A stretch of 64,000 nucleotides of DNA, from the NCBI RefSeq assembly GCF_037076555.1, contig NZ_AP029023.1, forward strand, positions 1,612,001 to 1,676,000, in the 5' to 3' direction. The position numbers were made by a program, and so were the translations under genes. Shown piece after piece: positions 1 through 8,091 of the stretch. Source of the DNA: Methylophilus sp. DW102. Its GTDB lineage: Bacteria > Pseudomonadota > Gammaproteobacteria > Burkholderiales > Methylophilaceae. The notes below the pieces were generated by a model. It saw only the letters and a program-made list of their open reading frames with translations. It was not told where the DNA came from and did no database searches. Positions within the stretch are counted from its first letter, which is position 1. Each line of letters begins with the position of its first letter.

Positions 1-176
1 TATTAATCAAAAATATTTTTAGCTTTTACACCCCTTAACAACAGGCAGGCAGCAACTGTGAGAAAGCGGTCAATTCGCCCTTTTATTCCCAACTTAGAAA
101 TACATTTATCTAGCCAATAATCACTCACAAGACACACGACATGGCGTGGTGTGCAAACCCGGAACGAGTGAAAGAC

Positions 177-1349
177 ATGGCAGCTGAAGACAGCGATATG
201 GAAAAGACCGAAGACGCGTCCCCCAAGCGATTGGAGAAGGCACGCGAAGACGGCGATGTTCCCAGGTCGCGCGAATTGGCCTCTTGTGCGGTTTTGTTTA
301 CCAGCGGCATTGCCATCATGATGATGAGCAAGCCGATGGGTGAGGCCATGAAGGATGTATTGCGTCAGGGCCTGAGTCTGGACAGGGCCATGGCGTTTGA
401 GCCGCAGCTGTTGATTGTGCATATGATCAAAGTGGTGGAACAGGCAATGTGGGCCTTTTTGCCACTGGCAGTCATTGTGGTTGCCGTAGCGATTGCTTCA
501 CCGATCTTGGTCGGTGGCTGGGTGATGTCGCAGAAATCGCTGGTGCCCAACTTTGGCAAACTCAACCCGATGAAAGGCTTGTCCAATCTGATCTCCAAGA
601 ACTCGCTGGTGGAGTTGGTGAAGTCGATTGCAAAAACCATCCTGGTTGGTTCTGTCGGCTACACGCTGGTGAAAAAGGATTTGCAACCGATGTTGGGCTT
701 GTCCAACATGCCGCTGGAATCCGGAATTAGCACTGTCAGCGAACTTATGGTGACCGGCTTTTTAACATTGGCTTCTGCGCTGGTCCTGATCGCCGTGATT
801 GATGTGCCCTACCAGCTGTATCAATACGCGCAAAAACACAAAATGACCAAACAGGAACTCAAGGACGAATCCAAAGAGTCCGAAGGCAGCCCTGAAATTA
901 AAGGCCGTATCCGTCAGCAGCAGCGTGAAATGGCGCGCAGAAGAATGATGAGTAATGTGCCCAAGGCAGACGTGGTGATTACTAACCCGACCCACTATGC
1001 CGTGGCGATCAGCTATAAAGAAGGTGAAAATGCAGCGCCTGTCGTCGTTGCCAAAGGCGTCGATGTACTTGCGCAAAAAATCAAGGAAATTGCTGCAGAA
1101 CATAATGTGATGACGCTGGAATCCCCCAAACTGGCACGGGCCTTGTATGCCCATGCCGAGCTGGAGCGCGAGATTCCACAAACCTTGTATGCCGCGGTAG
1201 CGCAAATTTTGGCTTATGTGTTTCAACTGCGCGTGTTCAAGCAGCATGGCGGCGTCCGTCCGGTCATCCCTACTGATGTACCGGTCCCGGACGCACTGGA
1301 TCCACATGCACTGGTCGCAGCGCCTGCCACGGCAACAGATATTGAATAA
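177..1349 (+). CDS. flhB: Flagellar export-gate protein FlhB
   Basis: Inner-membrane component of the flagellar type III export apparatus that switches substrate specificity from rod/hook to filament proteins. The 390-aa protein begins MAAEDSDMEKTE, as the family does, has about four hydrophobic segments in residues 30-215, and carries the self-cleavage motif NPTH at about residue 270. I chose the ATG at 177 over the in-frame ATG at 141 because it matches the family N-terminus and has a purine-rich ribosome site just upstream. It is the first gene of a seven-gene operon; flhA follows after 21 bp. Identification is secure; the exact start is slightly less so. Confidence 0.95.
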   Translation: MAAEDSDMEKTEDASPKRLEKAREDGDVPRSRELASCAVLFTSGIAIMMMSKPMGEAMKDVLRQGLSLDRAMAFEPQLLIVHMIKVVEQAMWAFLPLAVIVVAVAIASPILVGGWVMSQKSLVPNFGKLNPMKGLSNLISKNSLVELVKSIAKTILVGSVGYTLVKKDLQPMLGLSNMPLESGISTVSELMVTGFLTLASALVLIAVIDVPYQLYQYAQKHKMTKQELKDESKESEGSPEIKGRIRQQQREMARRRMMSNVPKADVVITNPTHYAVAISYKEGENAAPVVVAKGVDVLAQKIKEIAAEHNVMTLESPKLARALYAHAELEREIPQTLYAAVAQILAYVFQLRVFKQHGGVRPVIPTDVPVPDALDPHALVAAPATATDIE

Positions 1350-1370
1350 GCAAGACTGAGGAGTATTTAG

Positions 1371-3458
1371 ATGAATAACTGGCAACAAATAATGGGGAAA
1401 TTGGACGGCCGCAGCATCGCCGCCCCGCTCATTATTGTTTTGCTGCTGGCCATGATGATCTTGCCGTTACCGGCCATCATGCTCGATGTGTTTTTCACTT
1501 TTAATATTGCCTTGTCCATCCTGGTCTTGATGATCGGTCTGCAAACCACCAAGCCGCTGGACTTTATCGCCTTCCCGACCGTACTGCTGATGACCACCAT
1601 GTTGCGCTTGTCGCTCAACGTGGCTTCGACCCGTATCGTGCTGACCGAGGGCCATGCTGGTCCTGATGCCGCCGGTAAAGTGATCGAGGCCTTTGGTCAC
1701 TTTCTGATTGGCGGGAACTATGCGGTCGGAATTGTGGTGTTCGTCATCCTCACCATTATCAACTTTACCGTGATCACCAAAGGTGCGGGCCGGATTGCAG
1801 AAGTGGGTGCACGGTTTACCCTGGATGCGATGCCAGGCAAGCAGATGGCGATTGACGCGGACCTGAACGCGGGCCTGATTGGCGAAGATGAAGCCCGTCG
1901 CCGCCGTAAAGAAGTCGGCCAGGAATCCGAATTCTATGGCGCGATGGACGGTGCAAGCAAGTATGTGCGCGGGGATGCGATCGCCGGGATCTTGATCATT
2001 ATTATCAACATTGTCGGCGGGTTGATTGTCGGCATGGTGCAACATGACCTGAGCTTTGGCGATGCAGTGAAAAACTACACCCTGCTCGCCATTGGTGATG
2101 GCCTGGTGGCACAAATCCCTTCGCTGGTGATTTCCATTGCGGCCGGTGTGGTGGTTTCACGTGTGGCCAACAATGAAGACATCGGCGGCCAGCTGATTAC
2201 CCAACTGTTTGAAAATCCACGTGTGCTGACCATCACCGCCGGCATTATTGGCGGTATCGGCCTGATTCCAGGCATGCCTCACCTGGCCTTTATCGGGTTG
2301 GGGGGCTTGTTGGGTGGGATGGCCTATTCAGTCAAACAAAAACAGGAAAAAGCCAAACAGCAAACGGTGATTGAACCACAACCAGATGATAAATTGGCCC
2401 CGGCCAGCGAGGCGGAAGAAGCTACCTGGAACGATGTGCTGCCAGTAGATACCATCGGCCTCGAAGTTGGCTACCGTTTGATCCCGCTGGTGGATAAAGG
2501 TCAAGGCGGTGAATTGCTCAAGCGTATCAAGGGCATTCGCAAGAAATTTGCCCAGGAGATTGGTTTCCTGGCACCGACGGTCCATATCCGCGACAACCTG
2601 ACGCTTAAACCGAACGCCTACCGCATCACCATGAAAGGCGTGGAAATGGCGACCGGGGAATCTAACTATCATCAAATGCTGGCGATTGATCCAGGTGCGG
2701 TGACCGGTGAGCTTGAAGGCACCCGCACTACAGATCCAGCCTTTGGCTTGCCGGCAGTGTGGATTGATCCCGAGCAGAAAGAATTCGCACAAAGTCTGGG
2801 CTATACCGTGGTAGATCCAGGCACCGTGATTGCCACTCATTTAAACCACATCATTTCACTCAATGCCGGTGAGCTGTTGGGCCGCCAGGAAGTCCAGCAA
2901 CTGCTGGATCACATGAGCAAAGAATCTAGCAAGCTGATTGAGGAAATTGTGCCCAAGATCATCAGCTTGTCCACCTTGCAAAAGGTCTTGCAAAACCTGC
3001 TCAATGAGGGCGTGCATATCCGTGACATGCGCACGATTCTGGAAACGCTGGCAGACCATGCCCAGTATTCGCAAGATGCCAATGACCTGACCGCCATGGT
3101 CCGCATCAAGCTGGGGCGTGCAATTGTGCAGGACCTGTTCCCCTACAGCAACGAGATCACCGCCATGACCTTAGATGGTCAATTGGAAAAACTGTTGTTG
3201 CAAGCATTACAAAACAACCAGTCTAGCCAGGGCGTGATCGAGCCTGGCATTGCCGAAAGACTGTCACAAGAGACCGAAATGGCCGCCAGACAGCAAGAGC
3301 AGATGGGCTTGACACCAGTCCTGCTGGTGGCTGGCCCCCTCCGCCAGGCTTTATCCAGATTTTTAAGAAGGACCGTCCCGCACCTCAGAGTGTTATCCCA
3401 CGATGAGTTGCCAGACAACAAATCGATTCGTGTCACCAGTTTAATCGGAGCGCAGTAA
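1371..3458 (+). CDS. flhA: Flagellar export-gate protein FlhA
   Basis: Large export-gate subunit of the flagellar type III secretion system. The 695-aa length is normal for the family. The N-terminal half (about residues 18-320) holds roughly eight membrane helices; the C-terminal half, after a charged linker near residues 325-350, is the cytoplasmic domain that docks chaperone-substrate complexes. A GAGGAG ribosome site precedes the ATG. It lies between flhB and flhF, the usual order in polar-flagellate proteobacteria. No truncation or missing region is visible. Confidence 0.97.
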   Translation: MNNWQQIMGKLDGRSIAAPLIIVLLLAMMILPLPAIMLDVFFTFNIALSILVLMIGLQTTKPLDFIAFPTVLLMTTMLRLSLNVASTRIVLTEGHAGPDAAGKVIEAFGHFLIGGNYAVGIVVFVILTIINFTVITKGAGRIAEVGARFTLDAMPGKQMAIDADLNAGLIGEDEARRRRKEVGQESEFYGAMDGASKYVRGDAIAGILIIIINIVGGLIVGMVQHDLSFGDAVKNYTLLAIGDGLVAQIPSLVISIAAGVVVSRVANNEDIGGQLITQLFENPRVLTITAGIIGGIGLIPGMPHLAFIGLGGLLGGMAYSVKQKQEKAKQQTVIEPQPDDKLAPASEAEEATWNDVLPVDTIGLEVGYRLIPLVDKGQGGELLKRIKGIRKKFAQEIGFLAPTVHIRDNLTLKPNAYRITMKGVEMATGESNYHQMLAIDPGAVTGELEGTRTTDPAFGLPAVWIDPEQKEFAQSLGYTVVDPGTVIATHLNHIISLNAGELLGRQEVQQLLDHMSKESSKLIEEIVPKIISLSTLQKVLQNLLNEGVHIRDMRTILETLADHAQYSQDANDLTAMVRIKLGRAIVQDLFPYSNEITAMTLDGQLEKLLLQALQNNQSSQGVIEPGIAERLSQETEMAARQQEQMGLTPVLLVAGPLRQALSRFLRRTVPHLRVLSHDELPDNKSIRVTSLIGAQ

Positions 3459-3459
3459 T

Positions 3460-4809
3460 ATGAACATCAGAAGATTTTTTGGCAAAAACGCACGTGAAGC
3501 CCTGGCTCAGGTCAAGCAGGCCCTGGGGGAAGATGCCATTATTGTTGCGAATCGCAGTGTCAACGGTGGGACCGAGATCATGGCCATGCTGGAGTCGGAT
3601 GTCGATGCCAGTGCGAGCCAGCCAACTGCTGAGCAAGGCAGCGAGCAAACCCGCAGCCTGCTTGATTTTGTGAATGCCAAAGAGCAACCCCGGCAAGCAA
3701 CCCCAGTACCGGCGCCGCGCGCCGTTCAGCCGCCGGCAGCAACGGTCTCTGAAGAGGCCAATGTCAACGAATCGGCCATCATGGACATGCTCAAGCAGCA
3801 CAGTGAACAACAAGAGCATGCGTATCAGCTGGCAACACAAACGCTGGAAGAAAAAATGCAAGGCATGATGGTGGAAATGCGCCAGATGCGCAGCCACTTT
3901 GAAACCCAGATGAGTGCCATGACCTGGCAGCATCATTTACAACATAGCCCGGCCAAATCAAAAGTGCTGGGCACCCTGCTCGCTGCCAACTTCAGTGCGT
4001 CTCTTTCGCGCCAGATTGCCGAAAAAATGCCGCAACACATTGATGTGAATAAGGCGCCAATGTGGGCCAAAGAAGTGATCAGCCGCAATTTGCATACGCT
4101 GGACGACGAAGATGCTTTGCTGGACCGTGGTGGCATCTATGCCTTGGTCGGCCCGACCGGGGTAGGCAAAACCACCACCACAGCCAAACTGGCGGCCCGC
4201 TATGTAATGAAACATGGCACCCAGAACCTGGGCTTGATCACCACGGACAGCTACCGGATTGGCGGCTACGAGCAATTACGCATTTACGGCAAGATTCTGG
4301 GCGTGATGGTACATGCGGTCAAAGATGAAGAAGACTTAAAAATAGCCTTAAACGAACTCAAGAACAAACATATGATTCTGGTGGATACCGTAGGCGTCAG
4401 CCAGCGTGACCAGGCGGTGACTGAGCAACTTTCCATGCTGAGCCGTGCCGACAGCCCGATACAGAAACTGTTGTGCCTGAATGCGACCTCAACCGGCGAT
4501 ACCTTGACTGATGTGATGCGTAGCTATAAAAAACATGATATCGCTGGCTGTATCGTCACCAAACTCGACGAAGCGGCTGCGATTGGCAATGTACTGGACG
4601 TGTTGATTCGCGAACGTATGCGCCTGTTTTACACCACCAGCGGTCAGCGTGTGCCGGAGGATATCGAGGTTGCAGACAAGCAAGCCCTGGTCGAGCGCGT
4701 GTTGACACCGCACCAGGCCAGCCTGCCCTACCAGTATCTGGATGAAGAGTTACCGCTGGTGATCTCCAGCATGATGCAATCCGCCAGCCAGGAGCAGCCA
4801 CATGTTTAA
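3460..4809 (+). CDS. flhF: Signal-recognition-type GTPase FlhF
   Basis: SRP-family GTPase that sets the place, usually the cell pole, where the flagellum is built. The 449-aa protein has the conserved N-terminus MNIRRFFGKNAREAL, a variable, proline- and glutamine-rich B region (about 50-160), and a C-terminal NG domain with the P-loop GPTGVGKTTTTAKLA near residue 231 and later motifs DTVGVSQRD and TKLDEA. It starts 1 bp after flhA and overlaps flhG by 8 bp, so translation is probably coupled. Its normal partner FlhG stimulates its GTPase. All GTPase motifs look intact, unlike those of the next gene. Confidence 0.96.
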   Translation: MNIRRFFGKNAREALAQVKQALGEDAIIVANRSVNGGTEIMAMLESDVDASASQPTAEQGSEQTRSLLDFVNAKEQPRQATPVPAPRAVQPPAATVSEEANVNESAIMDMLKQHSEQQEHAYQLATQTLEEKMQGMMVEMRQMRSHFETQMSAMTWQHHLQHSPAKSKVLGTLLAANFSASLSRQIAEKMPQHIDVNKAPMWAKEVISRNLHTLDDEDALLDRGGIYALVGPTGVGKTTTTAKLAARYVMKHGTQNLGLITTDSYRIGGYEQLRIYGKILGVMVHAVKDEEDLKIALNELKNKHMILVDTVGVSQRDQAVTEQLSMLSRADSPIQKLLCLNATSTGDTLTDVMRSYKKHDIAGCIVTKLDEAAAIGNVLDVLIRERMRLFYTTSGQRVPEDIEVADKQALVERVLTPHQASLPYQYLDEELPLVISSMMQSASQEQPHV

Positions 4810-5593
4810 TTACCGTGACCAGGCGGACGGCTTGCGCCGTATCATGGCCAAAACCTCTGCCCGCATTATCAGTGTGATTGGGGCCAATGGCCAGCCAGCC
4901 AGCCAGTGGATGCGTCAACTGGCGACCAGCATGCTGACGCCAGAACAGCGTTTGTTGCTGGTGCACGCGCACCGCCAACCCGCGATGACACATTCCCTGC
5001 AAGGCATCGCCGTGCAACGCCAGGCCATCCAGCGGGGCATTTTCAAACACCCGCAAGGCTATGACCTGACCTGTTTGGGCGAAAATGACCTGTTAACCTC
5101 GCCTTTATCTCACGATTTAAAAACGCAACTCAACGGTATAGTGGAGCAACTTGCGTACGATTACGACACTGTGATGATTGAAGCACAACTGGATAGCCAA
5201 GACTACAGCCTGCTGCTGCCGGTAATTGCCGCGCATGAGCTGGTGATCCAAATGGATAGAAGCGAAGCCGCCATTAAGTCGGCATATGCGACCATCAAGC
5301 ACATCAGCCAGCAGCATGGGCAGATTCCGTTGGGTGTCGTCGTGACAGACGCTAACCATGATCAAGGCAATCAGTACTTTATGCGCCTGAACCAGGTGTG
5401 CAAACAATTTTTGGGCATCACGCTGGAGTTCATTGGGGCCATGCCTGCTGAAACCGCCAAGGCAGTCACTGCCAACCCTGGGCGCGCGACTGCAGAAGTG
5501 AGCAAACAGCTTTCCAGCACACTGGCGTTTAAAACCGTCGCCCATCGTCTAGAACAACAACGGATTTCCATGCCATCCATGGCTGTTGCCTAA
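4802..5593 (+). CDS. flhG: FlhG/FleN-like protein with degenerate MinD ATPase fold
   Basis: By position and N-terminus this is FlhG, the MinD-family partner that limits flagellar number and activates FlhF. The activator motif is present (YRDQADGLRRI, residues 4-14). The deviant Walker A motif GGKGGVGKT, expected around residues 27-36, reads GANGQPASQW, so the signature lysines are gone. The switch II aspartate region (usually IIDTAAG) reads MIEAQLD. The rest keeps MinD-like length (263 aa) and strand/helix spacing. I infer a protein that can still bind and stimulate FlhF but cannot hydrolyse ATP or use ATP-driven dimerisation. The reading frame is intact, so it is not an ordinary pseudogene. 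Confidence 0.8.
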   Translation: MFNYRDQADGLRRIMAKTSARIISVIGANGQPASQWMRQLATSMLTPEQRLLLVHAHRQPAMTHSLQGIAVQRQAIQRGIFKHPQGYDLTCLGENDLLTSPLSHDLKTQLNGIVEQLAYDYDTVMIEAQLDSQDYSLLLPVIAAHELVIQMDRSEAAIKSAYATIKHISQQHGQIPLGVVVTDANHDQGNQYFMRLNQVCKQFLGITLEFIGAMPAETAKAVTANPGRATAEVSKQLSSTLAFKTVAHRLEQQRISMPSMAVA

Positions 5594-5610
5594 AGTCAAA
5601 AAGGAAAAAC

Positions 5611-6345
5611 ATGTATACCGCTAAAGGCACGACTCAAAATACCGATCAGATGCTCAAAATGCATAGCGGCCTGGTCAAGAAAATGGCGTATCAAATGAAG
5701 GCCAAGCTGCCCTCCTGCGTCGAGCTGGATGACCTGGTGCAAGCGGGCATGATCGGGCTGATGGACGCGATACAGCGTTACGAAGATACGCATGGGGCAC
5801 AATTTGAAACTTACGCCTCTCAGCGCGTACGCGGCGCCATGCTGGATGAATTGCGCGGTGCCGACTGGCTGCCGCGCGGTATCCGCAAAAACATGCGCGA
5901 TATCGAGTTGGCTGTGCAGCAACTGGAACAAAAACTGGGTCGCCCGCCAACTGAATCCGAAATCGCCAAGCACATGAATTTTAGCCTGGAAGATTACTAC
6001 GAGGTCTTGAGCGACTGCCAGGGTCACCAGCTGATTTATTACGAAGATTTTCAGGACGATGACGGTGGCGAGCACTTTCTGGATCGTTATGTGGACGATG
6101 ATAGCAGCGACCCGGTGAAAGCCCTGCTCGAAAGCGACTTCCGTGAAGCCTTGATTGCCTCTATCGACAACTTGCCAGAGCGCGAAAAGATATTGATGGG
6201 CTTGTATTACGAGCAGGAGCTTAACCTCAAGGAGATTGGCGCCATCATGAATGTGTCCGAATCACGCGTTTGCCAGCTGCATAGCCAGGCGGTCGCCCGC
6301 TTGCGTGCCGCCATGCGTGAAAAAGCCTGGACCGGAGTTGCCTGA
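5611..6345 (+). CDS. fliA: Flagellar sigma factor FliA (sigma28)
   Basis: RNA polymerase sigma factor for late flagellar, motility and chemotaxis genes. The 244-aa protein contains region 2 (ELDDLVQAGMIGLMDAIQRYE, then the FETYASQRVRGAMLDELR stretch typical of FliA), region 3, and a region 4 helix-turn-helix ending ESRVCQLHSQAVARLR. An AAAGGAA ribosome site lies 8 bp before the ATG. It ends in a TGATG overlap with motC, so sigma factor and stator genes are translationally linked. An anti-sigma factor gene (flgM) is not in the window. Confidence 0.96.
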   Translation: MYTAKGTTQNTDQMLKMHSGLVKKMAYQMKAKLPSCVELDDLVQAGMIGLMDAIQRYEDTHGAQFETYASQRVRGAMLDELRGADWLPRGIRKNMRDIELAVQQLEQKLGRPPTESEIAKHMNFSLEDYYEVLSDCQGHQLIYYEDFQDDDGGEHFLDRYVDDDSSDPVKALLESDFREALIASIDNLPEREKILMGLYYEQELNLKEIGAIMNVSESRVCQLHSQAVARLRAAMREKAWTGVA

Positions 6346-7097
6346 TGGATTGGGGTAGCCTGGCCGGACTGCTGATTGCACTCGGCGGCCTGGTCCTGGG
6401 CCAAGTCATAGAAGGGGGCCACCTCAACTCCCTGATGCAACCTGCTGCCTTTGCCGTGGTTATTCTCGGCACGACTGGCGCCGTCTTGCTGCAAACCGAA
6501 CTCAAAGTGTTTATCAAAGGCCTGCGCATGTTGAAGCTGGCCTTTGTCCACCCACAAGATGACCGTAAAAAATTCGCCGTTAAAATCAATCAATGGAGCC
6601 AGCAGGCGCGCAAAGAAAGCGTGCTGTCTCTGGAAAGCTACATCAAGCGTGAGCAGGATCCTTTCGTACGCAAGGGCTTGCAATTGCTGGTGGACGGCAC
6701 CCCGCCTGACCGCATCCGCGAAGTCTGTGCCATTGATATGTATTACTACGAAATGCAACAGCGCGACGCTGTCAAAATCTGGTCAGCGGCAGGCGGCTAT
6801 GCGCCCACCGTAGGCATTCTGGGTGCGGTGCTCGGCCTGATTCATGTCATGGAGAATCTGTCTGACCCAAGCAAGATCGGTAGCGGCATCGCAGTGGCCT
6901 TTGTTGCCACCATTTATGGTGTAGCGCTCGCCAACCTGGTGTTTTTACCCATCTCCAATAAACTCAAAGGCCATGTCCAGCATGAAATGTCCAGGCGCGA
7001 AATGCTGCTCAATGCCTGGGTCTCCATCGCACGGGGCGACAATCCAAAACTGGTCAGTGAGCGGCTGGAATCTTATCTGCATTTGAGACAATCGTGA
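6345..7097 (+). CDS. motC: Flagellar motor stator subunit MotC (MotA family)
   Basis: Inner-membrane stator subunit of the MotA/PomA/ExbB family, forming the ion channel with the following gene. The 250-aa protein has four hydrophobic helices: two near the N-terminus (about 5-50) and two near 145-205. The latter contain the conserved PTVGILGAVLGLIHVM stretch and a following GIAVAFVATIYG helix. The charged cytoplasmic loop between them contacts the rotor. The gene shares one base with fliA and one with motD. Location beside flhF/flhG/fliA matches the second stator (MotCD type) of Pseudomonas; a primary MotAB pair could exist elsewhere. Confidence 0.93.
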   Translation: MDWGSLAGLLIALGGLVLGQVIEGGHLNSLMQPAAFAVVILGTTGAVLLQTELKVFIKGLRMLKLAFVHPQDDRKKFAVKINQWSQQARKESVLSLESYIKREQDPFVRKGLQLLVDGTPPDRIREVCAIDMYYYEMQQRDAVKIWSAAGGYAPTVGILGAVLGLIHVMENLSDPSKIGSGIAVAFVATIYGVALANLVFLPISNKLKGHVQHEMSRREMLLNAWVSIARGDNPKLVSERLESYLHLRQS

Positions 7098-8032
7098 TGT
7101 ACAGACGCCACAAGCTCGAAGATGAAGAGGAAAGCCACGAACGGTGGCTCATTTCTTATGCAGACTTCATTACCCTGCTGTTTGCTTTTTTCGTCGTCAT
7201 GTATGCCACCTCCAACATTAACCTGAATAAATACCGCGCCCTCTCCAGCTCGGTCGTCAATGCGTTTCAGGGGCAACCGGGGGCTGTCGGCCAGCCGCAG
7301 AATATGCCACAGGGCTTACAAACGCCTGGTTTGCCAGTTCCTGGCGCACAGAATCAAAATGGGCAAGTTCCAAGTGCGGTGATGAAGCCTTTGCCGCTCA
7401 GCTATCTATATCAGGAAAAAAAACTGCGTGATCAGGAGAAAATTCGTGCCATGGCTCAGCAACTGGCCAACACTCTGGGGCAATGGATAGAGCAAAAACA
7501 GATCACGGTTTACCAGTCAGACTTGGGGGTGGAAATGGATATTTCCACCCATCTGCTGTTCCAGAACAACCAGGCGGCATATACACCCCAGGCCAGCCAG
7601 GTACTGCACATCATCAGCGCACAACTAAAAAATGAATACCGCACCCTCCAGGTTGAAGGGCATAGTGACAAGCACACCTTCAGTGGCATGGTTGACGCAG
7701 AAAGCAAGCGTTGGACATTGACGGCGACGCAGGCAGCACGCGTCGCGGCAACACTGGCCGCCGATGGCATCGCAGCCAAACGGCTTTCAGCCCTTGGCCT
7801 GGCAGAAACAAGGCCGGTCTCCAGCAGTGACAACAATCTGGCGCAATCGCTCAACAGCCGTATCACCCTGCGCATCCTCACCGCAGAGGCAGGTGAGCAA
7901 CTCACCACCAATCTGGCGAACCGCCAGGAAGTCTCGCCAGCCGAGCCAGAAGCAACCGCAGAGATTCCAACGATGGCAACGCCAGCTACTTTGCCATCAG
8001 CAATGACAAACAAGCGCAACAGTCAGCCTTGA
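7097..8032 (+). CDS. motD: Flagellar motor stator subunit MotD (MotB family)
   Basis: Partner of MotC. The 311-aa protein has one membrane helix near residues 18-40 (WLISYADFITLLFAFFVV) with the ion-binding aspartate at residue 23, which favours proton coupling. A proline- and glutamine-rich plug/linker follows, then a C-terminal OmpA-like peptidoglycan-binding domain (about 170-275, VEGHSDKHTFSG and LNSRITLRIL). The ATG at 7097 overlaps the motC stop as TGATG; a GTG three bases earlier is possible. A low-complexity tail rich in Ala, Glu and Pro ends the protein. It is the last gene of the flagellar operon seen here. Confidence 0.92.
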   Translation: MYRRHKLEDEEESHERWLISYADFITLLFAFFVVMYATSNINLNKYRALSSSVVNAFQGQPGAVGQPQNMPQGLQTPGLPVPGAQNQNGQVPSAVMKPLPLSYLYQEKKLRDQEKIRAMAQQLANTLGQWIEQKQITVYQSDLGVEMDISTHLLFQNNQAAYTPQASQVLHIISAQLKNEYRTLQVEGHSDKHTFSGMVDAESKRWTLTATQAARVAATLAADGIAAKRLSALGLAETRPVSSSDNNLAQSLNSRITLRILTAEAGEQLTTNLANRQEVSPAEPEATAEIPTMATPATLPSAMTNKRNSQP

Positions 8033-8091
8033 CCTTGGCTGTGCGGCCGTAAAAGTTATTTTTTAAACCATCCCCTTTTAGGGCATCATTT

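Noticed and set aside
95..120. Sigma28-like promoter upstream of flhB (TAGA then GCCAATAA)
   Set aside because: Spacing is 14 rather than 15 bp and both elements deviate; flhB operons are usually not FliA-dependent.
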